From the NCBI GenBank assembly GCA_963978545.1, contig OZ021721.1, positions 36,009,348 through 36,073,347 of the forward strand: a DNA stretch of 64,000 nt, in the 5' to 3' direction. The notes under the pieces were generated by a model. That model did not search any database. It was not told where the DNA came from and saw only the letters and a list, made by a program, of their open reading frames with translations. Shown piece after piece: positions 12,139 through 23,500 of the stretch (positions are counted from its first letter, which is position 1; each line of letters starts with the position of its first letter). The position numbers were made by a program, and so were the translations under genes. The stretch comes from Linyphia triangularis (Eukaryota; Arthropoda; Arachnida; Araneae; Linyphiidae).

Positions 12139-12905
12139 CTCAAGTCTGCGGTTTTTTTTTTTTGGTTTTAAAATATACCCGAATTCCTTACCATTAAAAT
12201 GATACCATTTTCTTTCTGAGACTCAAATTACTTTTAAAATTACAGTATGTTTTGTGAACCTTTTTTGTATCACGTTCATTAGTTTAGTAAACTTTAAACG
12301 CGTTTTCTGAAGAATGACATTTTGGTGTTATATGACTTTACGCCAACTGTTATAACTTCATAATAAATGGTCCAATTTACAAAATTCTAATTTTGTTTTG
12401 TAGACAATAGTTGTGAACGTGTTTTCTATGGCGAATCTAAAATATATTGAAAAAAAATTTATGCATATTTTAATCTTAATTTTTTGTTAAAAACTATGTA
12501 TTTTTTTAAACTTTTTATTTAAAAACTAATAATTAAATAAATATTGAAGCCAAATTCAAAATTCTCCATAAGAACATTCATCAATATTATATCCCTTATT
12601 TGCAATAAAAATAATACCTCTCAGTTAATTACAAGTTTATTTATGTATGTTCTAATTATGTCCTAATTAGTCACTTTAATTGCAATTAACTGATTAAAAA
12701 ATTGATGAAAAAAAAAGTTTATATATAAAAATCCATCATTTTTAATTCTGATATGTTGCCAAAAAGGTTGAAATTATAACCTAAAAATTAAAGAAAATTA
12801 TCTCATATACCTTAATGCATCATTAATGCATTATACCTTAATGCATCATTAATAGGTGAAGCGAAAACCTTAATTAGTACCAATGATATATATATATATT
12901 TCTTT
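12106..12905. other. AT-rich interruption inside BEL/Pao gag
   Basis: The gag homology breaks at LHYLK (about 12105) and resumes at ALENRFENK (about 12913). The ~800 bp between is very AT-rich with no coding sense. A 20-base unit (taccttaatgcatcattaat) is duplicated at ~12809-12855. No TIRs or target duplication are evident, so the origin is unknown. Confidence 0.5.
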
Positions 12906-13227
12906 GTTTAAAGCATTGGAGAATAGATTTGAAAACAAAAGATTTATTGCCGAAACTCACATTAAAACTATTTTAGTAATGGATAAACTCAATCAGGAGT
13001 CGGCAAAAGATTTGAGAAGTCTAATCGACAATGTTAAAAAAAATATTCGTGTATTAAAAGTTTTTAAGTTTGAAACCAATAATCTTTCGCATATATTAAT
13101 ATTAAATTTAGTTTTGCAAAAGTTAGATCGCCAGACGAGAAAAAAGTATGAGTTATCAATAAGTTCAAATGAAGTTTCTCTGCTTGATGATTTAATTTTA
13201 TTCTTGGAAAAGCGTTCGCAAGTTTAA
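12883..13227 (+). pseudogene. BEL/Pao gag fragment (DUF1759 C-terminal part)
   Basis: From about 12913 the frame shows ALENRFENKRFIAETHIKTI and a helical gag-like region to FLEKRSQV. This matches the second half of DUF1759-type gag. The first ~10 codons (MIYIYISLF) are spurious AT repeat. Confidence 0.7.
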
Positions 13228-13399
13228 GATAATGTGAGTAAAAGTACTTCCATAAAACCCAAATTTCAAGAGCGTAACTCTAACAAGCCACGGTCACTTA
13301 TGGTGAAATCAATTTACCCAGTTTTGCCCTGTATTCTATGTAAGGGAAATAGCCCCAACTAGAATCACGCAACTTTATAAATGTGATAAATTCTTAAAA

Positions 13400-13804
13400 A
13401 TGAATATGCACCAACGAAAAGAAATAGTTTCAAAAAACAAGCTCTGTTTTAAATGTTTAGGATTGCACTACTATCACAGCTGCAGATCGAAACATGTTTG
13501 TAAATGGTGCCACGATGCTAGACATAACTCTTTATTATGCCCCATACAGAATCCTGAATCAGCATTTGGAATTCAATCAACAAGTAAGCTTAATCCGTCA
13601 GGGGTGCCATACGAGGGCAGGCAAATCATTCATTCCCCCTCTCTTTCCTGGGTGAGTAATAAAATAAAAACAGTCATGTTTTTAACTGCATTAGTTAGAA
13701 TATGGAATCCTTTTTCGAAAAAATACATTTCTGGGAGGGAATTTCTTGATTCAGGAAGTCAATTTAATTTCACCACTTCGGAATTTATTGCTCGCTTAGA
13801 TTAA
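13400..13804 (+). pseudogene. BEL/Pao zinc knuckles and start of protease
   Basis: The frame starts with HQRKEIVSKNKLCFKCLGLH, then two cysteine-rich knuckles, then a linker and an aspartic protease opening, REFLDSGSQFNF (DSG active site). A stop after IARLD breaks the protease; the same domain goes on in another frame from ~13824 and again beyond the MITE. Confidence 0.8.
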
Positions 13805-13918
13805 AAAAAAGAAACTGAATTTTGTGGTGTCTACGTTGGGTGGCGCTCAAATGGAAAAAACGTCTCTGCTTGAAGCTGTCATTGGAAATAGTGACCGGAC
13901 TTTTACGAGATCACTTGA

Positions 13919-14561
13919 CTTTCATGCAGGGCCTGATCATGACAAGTTGGGGCCCAAAGCCCGGGCAATTTTGGGGGGCCCTTTTTCAAATGCGAGATTT
14001 TTCGGAAATGGGCTTGACACATACTCAAATGAATTATATTAAATATAAAAAAAGGTTGATAAATTAATGTTAATATATTGTTTTCTAAAAGTTAATTTTT
14101 TTATCACGAAAAAAGAAACTAATTTCAAACAATCAAAATTATAAATCAAAACAGGAAAAACTTTGTAATGTAGTATTGCATTTCACGATCACAATTAGTA
14201 GTAATATCCTTGACAACAATATCTGCAGCATTACTCATAACTTCAGAGTCAACATTTGCTGATTTTACAATAAATTCCTTTTAATTTTTGTCTCTATCTT
14301 TCAGGAAAGCTTGTTTTTTACTCTTTTAAATGATGGCTTGGTTTATTTGAATAAATGCACTCTGGGATACCAAAGACGGTTCAAGATCAATACAAAATGA
14401 TTTTTATTTCAAAATTATTTTATACAGATTATAAAAGATATTTACATAGCTTTTGTGAAAGAAAATTTATAGGTTTAAAGCATATTTCGGGGCCCCCTAA
14501 AATCATGGGCTCAAGGCTCGGGCCTTGTGGGCCTAGGCGATGATCAGGGCTTGCTTCCATG
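13919..14561. mobile_element. hAT-type MITE (element 13927-14553) with 8-bp target duplication
   Basis: Termini are cagggcctgatcatg (left) and, read inward on the other strand, caagccctgatcatc (right). Similarity continues into ggcccaaagcccgggc / ggcccacaaggcccgagc and ends in gggggcccc-like blocks. Flanks are ctttcatg (13919-13926) and cttccatg (14554-14561), an 8-bp duplication with one mismatch, the hAT signature. No transposase is inside, so it is non-autonomous. Removing the element and one flank copy lets the BEL/Pao protease frame run on (LDFH then VVNKITDFLPTLSINV), which confirms the insertion. Confidence 0.88.
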
Positions 14562-15197
14562 TAGTGAACAAAATAACTGATTTCCTTCCAACTTTGAGTA
14601 TAAATGTAAACAATCTGTGAATACCAACGGATTTAGCTACCCATATTTTGCCACGCCCAGAAAAATAGACCTTCTTGGTCCAGAGATATTTTATGACGTT
14701 ATTCAGTCCAAAACTGAAGCTGGTGGTCAAGGATTAGAATTTCGAAATACAGTGTTCGGGTACATAGCAACTGGGACTGTCGAATCACATGGTGCAACAC
14801 ACTACTGTGGATTTATTTCACAAACGAAAAAATTCGATGACTGTTAACAAAAGTTTTGGGAAATAGAGAAACTATTCCAGAGAGCCTCCCCACGAGAGAA
14901 GAGCTCTATTGTGAAAATCATTTCCAAACTACTCATCAACGGGATGAAAATGGTCTATTTATTGTGCAAATGCCAACTTCAGACATACAGTCTTTGGTGA
15001 TTCTAAACAACTAGCTGAAAGACGGTTGAATCAACAATGGAAGAGACTACCAAAGGTTCAACAGATGAAAAAGATGTACCAAGATTTCATGCAAGAATAC
15101 TTGAACCTGAATCATATGGAGAAATTAAATGAAGTTGCTACTGAGTTATTTAAGCCTATTTATTACCTTCCTCATCATGGTGTCTTCAAACCATCGA
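14562..15197 (+). pseudogene. BEL/Pao protease C-terminus and pre-RT region
   Basis: After the MITE the frame resumes with VVNKITDFLPTLSIN, then after one stop and a shift reads KIDLLGPEIFYDVIQSK and FRNTVFGYIATG, the hallmark end of the BEL/Pao protease domain. Three short frames follow with the pre-RT pattern ASPREKS / NHFQTT..RDENGLFIVQMP / LAERRLNQQWKR / NHMEKLNE / YYLPHHGVFKP. The RT fingers after VFKP are missing. Confidence 0.8.
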
Positions 15198-15302
15198 TAT
15201 AGATAAACAACTGGATATACTGCTCCGATGGAAACTTAAGGCGAGAAACACACCGGCAGAAATATTTGCTTTACTGCCAATAGTGGGACGATTTCCTGAA
15301 TC

Positions 15303-15392
15303 ATGATTAATTACTGTGTTGCATATAATTGCAACAACAGCGCAAATAGGAAAAATATAAACAATAGTTTTCACCGGCAAGTAAAAAAATAG
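15303..15392 (+). pseudogene. THAP-type zinc finger N-terminus (fragment)
   Basis: The frame from ATG 15303 reads MINYCVAYNCNNSANRKN then SFHRQ, the opening of a THAP domain (C-x4-C, then SFH). After Q the next bases are gtaaaaa, so it may be an exon ending at a splice donor, as THAP domains often split near this point. The C-terminal half (the second C-x2-H pair and AVPTIF-like tail) was not found nearby. THAP domains occur both in host regulators and in P, Kolobok and other transposases; here a transposon origin is likelier. Confidence 0.45.
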
Positions 15393-16022
15393 TCATTCAA
15401 ATATGTTTATGTATTTTTTTTTTATTATTACTTATTTTTGAAAAATATCTAAAATGACCCTTCTAACATTGATCGCTCGTGGTTAGTGATTGATCTCTTA
15501 CAAAGCAATTCATATTATAAATAATATATTTTAAATTCAGAACAAATAGTATTATGAACTAGAATAAAACTATTTATATTTATTTAATCCTTGTTTTTAT
15601 TCGTTTTCAAGGGCATTTGGCAAAGAAATGAAAAAAGAAAGTGAAATTAGAACTCTACTTGTTCACTTATTTAATAATTAAAATAATTACTCTGTTTATT
15701 TATAAATGGATAATTTGTTTTAGATATGTTTTATTTAATCTATGTTTTTATACGTTTTCATGAACATCCAGTAATTGTATATAAAAAAAAAGAATATGGA
15801 ATGGAAATTGAAACAATAACTCAAAATGCTAGTGTTCTATTCTAAATTTATTTAATAATGAAACTGAGGACTGCGAACGGCAAAGTTTATCAGTTTCTTT
15901 ATTACTTACGTATTTATTTAAAAAAATAAGTCTTTTTTAACTGTTTGTTGGAATTCGAAGTTCCACCGAACTGTGGAAAGCAATTTGTATTTCAGTTTTA
16001 TTTCTGTTTATAAATGTAACCC
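15393..16022. other. No recognisable gene
   Basis: AT-rich spacer between the THAP-like fragment and the RAG1/Transib-like remnant. It may include the left terminus of that element, but no terminal repeat could be identified. Confidence 0.4.
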
Positions 16023-17360
16023 TTGAAGGTAACCTTGGAAGTAAAACATAAAGTAACAAATTTCAAATTCGATTTTAAACGAAGATGGGAACATTCTTAT
16101 AGAAAGTCTTTAAAATTCGAGAAAAAATATGAAAGTTGGCTTCAAGGAAACTTGGAATTACCTATTGTTACATCACCAGCAGGACGATCAAAAAAGGCTT
16201 TTAAACATCTAAGAAAAAGGAGCAAAAGAAGAGAGTCTCGACTATATGAGAAAATTTAGAAACAGAAAAATTAACATACGCCACGCAGATGAAATTATGT
16301 GAATTTGACCACATTACAGCTTCGGTAATAGTAAGAGAAGTTTCTCTTTCTCCTGTGAAAACAAAGAACTATATAGTCCAAGCTTGTAAGAAAAAAAAGG
16401 AATCAATTCCCACATTGAAAGCACTTTGCATGTTTGTTAAAGCAGGTTTATCAAGAAAACAGTACAATATTATATCTACTATCAAAACATTTTTTCTATG
16501 CTTCTGTTTATTGCAGAAGGCTAAAAAAGATTGTTAAATTTTCCCCGAGTCATACTCTGTTACAGATGTTTTGGCTGAAGTAAATCTCCAGGATCTATTA
16601 GATCACACGATTACACGCCTACTTAAACATTTGCAAGAAGTAATAGAAACACTAACTGTTAATGAAAGACGATCCTTTAAATTAATAACAAAATGGGGGT
16701 TGGGATGGATCCCATCAAACAAAATACAAGCAAATATTTCAAAATTCTATAATGAGTCAGATGTTATTATCTTTCAAAGTTCTCTGGTACTTATACTATT
16801 ACTTTATAATACAACTGAAAAGAAAGTAATTTGGCAAAATCACACTCCTTCTACTCGTCGGTATTGTTGACCAATAAGATTACAATTCACAAAGGGGACC
16901 ACAGATATAACAAAATGCGAGATGGATTACATCCAAACAAAAATCAGATCACTAAAAACACAAAAGGTGATGGAGGTGTAGGAGTTAAACACTCATTGGC
17001 ATTTACCATGGTTGATTCCAAAGTGTGTAATGCTGTAACTGACACAAAATCAACTTTGAAGTGCTACATATGCGGTGCAACATCCCAAAAATTTCAACGA
17101 TTTGACAAAGTCACAGGAGATTGATGAAAGTTCACTTCAATTCGGATTATCTATTTTGCATGCGCGTATTCGTTTGTTTGAGAGCATACTCCATTTAGTA
17201 TACAAACTGCCTATTAAAAAGTGGCAACTTCGATCTTGGCCTGACTTCCCACAAGGCCTGTAAGCCCATGCTTAGAGCCTCCAAATTCATTGAAATTTTT
17301 TGAATTTTGACTTAAATATCAATCTTCTGTCCAGTGCACTTGATCAATGTCACGAACCTA

Positions 17361-18804
17361 TACACTTACCTGCAAAAGTTAAGTACGGTGAGGAAAATGT
17401 TAATTTCCGTAAGCCAATTTGAATTAAAGAAGTTGAAATTTGCTGCAAAGGTAGAAGGAAGTATGCAAATATGTTAGGTAACAAGCAATCATGGTTTCGC
17501 ATTGAGAAATATGCAAAACAGGCAGTCGTATAAGAAGCCAGATTTTGTGAAGGGTTACAGGAGTTGTATGTAAGTGCTGATGAAAGATGTTTAGAACATT
17601 CTTACGATTTGTTTTCAAGCTAGACGTGTTTCTATAGCTTCCAGAAGACGAATGGATTATTCGGAGCGCTGACGGTCTGTTGGACGCATTGAAGCAGGAC
17701 AGTCTATCACAGATGTTGCTCTTTTCTTCAGCGTTCATCATTCCGTCATTTCACGATTATGGAATCAATTCCAAACCAGCCAAACAGCTGTCCGAAGACA
17801 TGTAGACGGACGTCTAAGGATTACGACTCCCCACGGAAGATCGATATATTGCTGTTGTAGCAAAGCGGAATTGAAGATCGTCCTCCACACGTGTGACATC
17901 TATGGTTGCAGCGGATATTGGTAAGACGATATCTTCCACTACTGTTCGTCGAAGGCTACTCATGAATGGTCTGTATGCCCAGGTACTAAAAGTTTGTGTT
18001 CCTTTATCTATCCAATCCAAAGGGGCATGATTCAAGTGGTGCCGCCTTCATGTGAACTGGACTGTGTCTAATTGCGAAATGTTATGTTTACAGATGAGTC
18101 AGGTTTGCCCTACAACCCGACGATAAGCGTGTAAGGGTCTGGAGGGATTTCATTGAGATATCGCACCGACCTGTACATCTTCAGGCGAGGTTCTGTGACG
18201 GCTGTACGATATCGAGATGAAGTCTTAGACCCCATTGTGAAACTATACGCTGTAGCAGTTGGTCCTTCTGTTGTTTTAATGTACGATAATGCGCGTCCCT
18301 ATAGAGCTGCCTTCGTTGACAACTTTCTGGAAAATGAGGGAATTGCGCGTATGGAGTGGCCGGCCTTCTCGCCGGACTTTAATCCAATTGAAAATTGTTG
18401 GGATGTTCTCGGCCGTGCTGTATGTGTAGGCGTTTCTCACCTCCAGCCACTCTCAGAGATTTAGAAACTGCCCTACAGAAGGTATGGTGATTGCTAGACT
18501 TTGCGGTGGTTGATCATCTCGTAACAAGCATGATCACACGCTGTACACTTTGTATGCAGGTGAGGGGTGCTCACAAACCCTATTAATGTCGGTTTTTGCT
18601 ATTTGTTTTGAATTTAAACATTATTTTGTTAATGACGTAGTAAATATAACGTTATCGTATAATTTATGAAAATTCAATATTTTTTATCTCTGTTTGTAAT
18701 TCTTTGTTTTGTTTCATGAATAAACATAGAGCTACTTACTTGTAGCATTTCATGTCAATTAAAGCAGTACTTGTCTCCGTGCTTAACTTTTGGAAGTGAG
18801 TGCA
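17361..18804 (+). mobile_element. Tc1-like transposon, degenerate, inserted at TA
   Basis: TA dinucleotides at 17359-17360 and 18805-18806 flank terminal inverted repeats: tacacttacctgcaaaagtt on the left and, read inward, tgcactcacttccaaaagtt on the right, both leading into aag-acgg. Length ~1.44 kb is close to a full Tc1 element. It carries a broken transposase. Confidence 0.88.
17650..18580 (+). pseudogene. Tc1 transposase pseudogene
   Basis: From ATG 17650 the frame reads MDYSER, a stop, then SVGRIEAGQSITDVALFF and SVISRLWNQFQ (paired helix-turn-helix DNA-binding region). Further on, in another frame, come TVRRRLLMNGLYAQ and, from ~18153, RTDLYIFRRGSVTAVRYRDE, VLMYDNARPYRAA (second catalytic D) and MEWPAFSPDFNPIENCWD, the C-terminal DD34E block with its glutamate. 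The first catalytic DES block at about 18095 (TDESG) is still visible. At least four stops or shifts make it inactive. Confidence 0.88.
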
Positions 18805-19052
18805 TATTTTAATAACTCTTTTTAGTTATTAAAATATCAATATCTCAAAAATTATTTAAACAAATTGGTAATCGAAAAGTGACATTATTATTTAAATACC
18901 ATCAACAATAGTCCATGAGGGCCCCCTCTATGTCTATGGTGCCTATAGTAATTGGTTTTCTAAATCGGGCCCTGACTTCGATTACTAGAAGATAAAAACG
19001 CAGTTAAGAAAGAAAAAAAAAAAAAAAAAAAAGAAAGAAAGAAAAAAAAAAC

Positions 19053-19550
19053 ATGATTCAAGAAAAGTTCAGAAACAAGATTGGCCTCATTGTTGATGTA
19101 CCGAAATCTGGATTTGGAAACAGTAATGACGGCAATACAAGTAGAAGGTTTTTCAAAGATCCAGAACTAGCTGCCGAAATCACAGGAAACAACATCCATT
19201 TGATTCACCGATTGAAAATAATTTTAGAAGTTTTATCTAGTGGTTATGGAATTGATACAAATAAATTTTCTAACTACACCATGGATGCAACCAAACTCTA
19301 TGTACAGTTATACCCTTGGCATCCTATGACTCCAACAATCCACAAAATTCTAATACATGGTCCCATAGTTATAGAACATACCTTATTGCCGATTGGACAG
19401 TTATCAGAAGAAGCTGCGGAGGCAAGGAATAAACATTTCAGGTTATATTGCTTCAATTTTTCAAGAAAATTTTCGAGACAGGAATGTAATACAGATGTGC
19501 TGAATAGGCTGCTATTGAGCTCTGATCCTTTTATAACAAGTATGAGATGA
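19053..19550 (+). pseudogene. C-terminal part of the RAG1/Transib-like transposase
   Basis: A 165-codon frame, the best preserved part of the element. It has GLIVDVPKSGFGNSNDGNTS, the helical LIHRLKIILEVLSSG segment, LYPWHPMTPTIHKILIHG and the acidic IGQLSEEAAEARNK block, ending LLLSSDPFITSMR. After a stop at 19548-19550 the same frame goes on to a natural-looking end at 19693 (SSDKSSNEEPW). The start at 19053 is only the first ATG after an A-rich tract; the protein really continues from 17232 across the inserted elements. Confidence 0.65.
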
Positions 19551-19693
19551 ATGTCCCCTAAAAAGTCCAGAGCATTTTCGAAGGCTACACTAGCCATGTT
19601 TATTTCTGAGCCTTTTACGTCAAAACCAAATAAACCCCGATTAGAATTTGATGAAGAATCTTCGGATAAGTCATCAAATGAAGAGCCATGGTA

Positions 19694-20119
19694 AGCTATT
19701 TGGTGTAAAACTTACAGTATTAAATTATCAAATAATTATTGGTGTAATGAATTCAATGCTTATTTTTCGAACGTAATGGCAATTTTTCCAACACGGAATG
19801 TATATAATGATAAGTCATAGACATATGTTTTTGTATAAAATTACATTTTAATGTTATCTAATGATATTAGTGTAATAACAAAAAGCGTATTTTTTTAATA
19901 AATAATTTTTTTTCATAGAAAGAAGCACAATTTCTATTTTATTGAATAAATTAAAGTATTTTTAAATACTATTATGGCTCGGAAATAATTTTGACCAACT
20001 TTTCGATGCAAATACCCCAGTGGGCGCCAATTAGAAGTCACTTTGAAAAAAAATTAATTAAAAAAATAATAATTTATTATTGTGCACAAAAATAGGTCGT
20101 TGAGCGTACAAACCAAACC
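19694..20119. other. Downstream flank of the transposase, no gene
   Basis: AT-rich. The SINE tail motif ggtcgttgagcgtacaaacc occurs at ~20096-20115. Nothing coding is visible. Confidence 0.4.
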
Positions 20120-20520
20120 AAACTAATTAAAAAATAATTAAAAGTTTAACATTCTGTTTGTCAAAAGTTCAATTAGAAGGCCAAAACTACTTATGGTGAA
20201 AATTTCAGAGCTGTAGCCCTATTAGAAGTCATTTTGTAAAAAAAAAAAAAAAAAAAAAAAAATACTCAATATAATTTTGACATCCAATAAGTCAAAAATC
20301 ACAAACTACTTATGTTGCAAATTTCAGAGCTGTTCCTTTATATGAAGTCATTTTGTAAAAAAAAAAAAAAAATTAATTAAAAAAAACTATTTAAAATTTT
20401 AACACTCTGTTTGTCAAAAGTCAAATTAGAAGGTTAAAATTACTTTTGCGGAAAATTTCAGAGCTCTATGCCTATTTAAAGTAGCTTTCTATAGAGGGAA
20501 AGACAGACAAATAAACACAC
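20120..20520 (+). repeat. Tandem copies of the second module of the minisatellite-bearing repeat
   Basis: Three to four ~115-130-bp units share taacattctgtttgtcaaaa, ...cttatggtgaaaatttcagagctg and ...agtcattttgtaaaaaaaa. The array ends with a gacagacaaataaacacaca tail that also ends the copy at 50455-51015 in diverged form. Confidence 0.65.
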
Positions 20521-23500
20521 AGATTCTTTGTTTTATTATTATAGATTGATAAGACTGAATCCATTTCTTTCAATAAATAGTACATGATGGTAAAAGTGTT
20601 TTGGTCTAGGTTACAATATGCTGGATTTCCGTATTTAATTATCCATGCACGCATGATGAAACAATTAAACTACAATTTTTTCTGCAGTTCCTAGTTTTAT
20701 GCAATGATAGAATATTGGTTTCGAATTCGTGTTTATTGATATTTGTGGAATATTTTATCATACTATTGCTTTTTATACAAACGATTAAAAAACGTGAATA
20801 TAAACTCCTATATATATGCTAAATTCCTCCTCTAATCTATATTTCATCAACTATGTATGGCACATTTTAAGGAGATGCTTTATGGCAAGTTTCAATGCAA
20901 TGAGAACTGTGTATTACTTAAAAACAGCTGTAATGTTTGGGCGGGAAATTTGGTCACAAGAGCTTATAAAGAACCTCATGATCAGTATAAGAAAACAATG
21001 CGGGAGATTATATGTGCGAGTCAAGACCAACTCTTTGACTTGTTTGATTTTTTTTGTTAAGATGCAACACATCCATTCTTTTCAATAAACCCCATAGTAT
21101 ATTATGTATTTCATTTGGTTACTGTGTTGTTTAATTTATCGATCGTTACGATACATAAATATGTTTTTTTTTTATTGTATGAATTTCTTCTGCTCAATAT
21201 TAGCGAAAAAGTGATAGCTGCTAAAGTTTTGTATATTTTGTGTTTCATAAAGGTCAAAAATTGAAAAGTTATTCAATCATTTCCATGACTGTAAGTTCAT
21301 TAAAAAATATTAAAAGTGGGATAATGTGAGAACGTGTGTGGGTAAATACACAATAAATAGGTAAATAAGAACATTTTGGAAAAAGTCCTTTTGAATTATA
21401 AATAAAAACCCGTTTTCTATTAAAATAAAATATCTTTTTTAATAAAAGAAAACATATTTTTTAATAAAAGAAAACATCTTTTTTGTTAAAAGAAAAACTT
21501 TATGAATAAAAATATTGTTTTAATTACACTTGACTTCAAAACGATAAATATATCAGTTTGGCATTGTCTTTACCCCTTCTTTTTTGTATCTTATATTTTA
21601 AGCAAGTGGCGGACAGAATTTACTAAGATGCAACACTTCTGTTTAGCTTTTCTACTGACTTTTATCTTAATTTAAATCTTTTCGGAGAAAAATGAAAGGA
21701 GATGAAACAAGAACACATAATTTGAGCCCAGAACTAATTACTTTAAATAAAACTATCCATTCATTAATTACGACTTCACACTAAATATACCATCGATCAA
21801 TTGCAATCGATTGTTGTGTTCTAATTTTTGATGCCATTTATTTAATTCTATTTGAACTCATCGACTAATTGAGATCCATTATAACTTCTCTACGAAAGAC
21901 TCCGCCCTATGTAAATTTCTGATTTTAATCCAATTACCGCCCCATATTGACTATTGTCGTAACATACATTCCGATAAGGGGTGATTACCCGCTTGTAGCC
22001 AAATAGCTCATTACGCTTTCTCAATTGGATTAAACAAATGGAGAAATGTAGTCTTACATGTACCAATCCCTCTCTTTGTTAATGAATGAATTAACACCGC
22101 TTTGGTATAGCATTGGCTACGTTGCAAGCATATGACTTACTGTGAGTAAACATTTGAGTAATTTAATACTTTGCACTCTTTGAAGAAACAGAAGATATGT
22201 ATAAAGGATCTTGGAGAGTCTATAGGGGATGAAATTTGTACATAGGTAATAAAATGATCAATTTTCAAAATGATATTTAAGCAAATTCCACTACACTACA
22301 TAAAAATTATAATACGACGAGACATAAAACAAATTTATGTGTTTAAAAAACCCCACAAAATATCTTATAATTATATATGGGAAGTAAAAAAAAATATATA
22401 TTACATGTTTAGTCTAAAGCTATTTTTAAAACATTTAATCCTCTAGTGCATAGTGCAGCTTATATGTTACACAACTTATCGGGAGAAATCTTACAAAAAA
22501 GAAAAAAAAGTTTCGTTACACATGATGTTGCATATGTGCTTTACACACAACGGTTTTAATTATTTATTATTTTAAATAAATTGGCACTTTGGATTATTTG
22601 GAATATTTAAAAAAATAAATAAAATATTTCAATAAAAAAGAAAAAAAATCATGCACTAGATTTTTAATAGATAGTTCATTTAATGTCGAATCTCTTCGCC
22701 CAAGTAAATTTTAAAAAATGAATTCATTACAATGAAAGTCATTTCAACAAATAGGGAAAAGGGTTGACTTATAAATTAGTCATTAAACCCTTCCTTTTAT
22801 ACACCTGCCCTGCGAGGGTAACAGCAAAGAGAATTGACCGGAAACGGATATACAAACTCTTCAAAACAAAGTAGTTAGAAAAATGACCAACGCACCCTGC
22901 CATATGCAAACAAGAAAAAAAATACACAACGATTTTTTTAATGGTATGAAATTTAAAAAACCGTCATTTATTTCAAAGTACTTGGAACTATCAGTAGACT
23001 GAATCTGTCTGAATGATGGAAAATATAAAACTCATTTGAAATTGTTAACAGTTAATAAGTGATTCTTATTTATTCATAACAAAATACTATGATGTTGGGG
23101 ATCCTAGTGTGTGTGTGTGAGAGTGGGGGGAGGGGGATCCTAAAAACCTTCGCCCTCTGGTGGCACGCCTGTGTAACTCAACTTTCGGCACGAAGCCTAC
23201 TGTCCATTTTGCATGTTCTTATTGATCATGTTCTTAAAATGATTGATTTCTAGATAAGGATAAATCTCAATATAAACAGACACATTTCAGAACGCATTCT
23301 TTTTTAAATACAGTAGGTTTTTAAAATTTCTACTGGTTGCATATACTGATTTCAAAAATTCCACGACTGGTAGAAGTTAAGATACGGTTATTTGAATAGA
23401 GGACGTTTACCCCCAAAAACGGCATAATGCATTACGATGACAGTGGAAAACAAAAGAGTGTAGAAGCAGGGACGTTGAAGCATTGAAATCTTGCGCCTCA

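Larger units (their letters stand above)
11595..15197 (+). pseudogene. BEL/Pao retrotransposon gag-protease-RT remnant
   Basis: Domain order is that of BEL/Pao. An N-terminal gag (start at 11595, early stop in the first dozen codons) shows KLFSKIEALFELTQKK. A DUF1759-type region follows (LPEIPLPIFSGKYEDWNSFK, 11970-12105) and continues at ~12907-13225 after an AT-rich interruption. Next are zinc knuckles (CFKCLGLHYYHSC and CKWCHDARHNSLLC, 13440-13550), a DUF1758-type protease (FLDSGSQFNFTT, 13745-13780; then KIDLLGPEIFYDVI, ~14660-14705), and the segment leading into reverse transcriptase (ERRLNQQWKRLPKVQQMKKM; YYLPHHGVFKP, to ~15195). Sequence similarity stops there: the RT catalytic region, RNase H and integrase are missing. 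Several stops and frameshifts make it non-functional. A hAT-type MITE sits in the protease. Confidence 0.85.
17227..18982. mobile_element. hAT element (17235-18974) with exact 8-bp target duplication ACTTCGAT
   Basis: ACTTCGAT occurs at 17227-17234 and at 18975-18982. The bounded segment begins cttggcctgactt and ends, read inward, cagggcccgattta, short imperfect hAT-like termini. Without the Tc1 inside, the original element is only ~295 bp (17235-17360 plus 18807-18974), so it was a non-autonomous MITE. Taking it out with one flank copy makes the transposase codons run from KKWQLR straight into LLEDKNAVKKE, which proves insertion into that reading frame. Confidence 0.85.
16023..19693 (+). pseudogene. 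Degenerate RAG1/Transib-like DDE transposase, split by nested insertions
   Basis: Pieces in order: an N-terminal basic region (16023-16259); SLSPVKTKNYIVQACKKKK and RKQYNII (16289-16470); DLLDHTITRLLKHLQEV (16600-16640); a frame-shifted KWG..WDGSHQTKYKQIF block (16690-16745) with the first candidate acidic residue; CYICGATSQKF..DLTKS (17060-17110); LSILHARIRLFESILHLVYKLPIKKWQLR (to 17232). After the inserted elements come DVPKSGFGNSNDGNTSRRFF and, near the end, LPIGQLSEEAAEARNKHF..FSRKFSRQ (19390-19480). The last block has the layout of the RAG1 C-terminal active-site region (IG--SE---ES-NK--R--R), with the E/EE as candidate third catalytic residue. Frameshifts and a stop at 19548 kill it. 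Superfamily placement is inference from motif layout. Confidence 0.6.

Noticed and set aside
20857..21060. 67-codon frame with several cysteines
   Set aside because: Looks mildly protein-like but no family, splice context or neighbour supports it.
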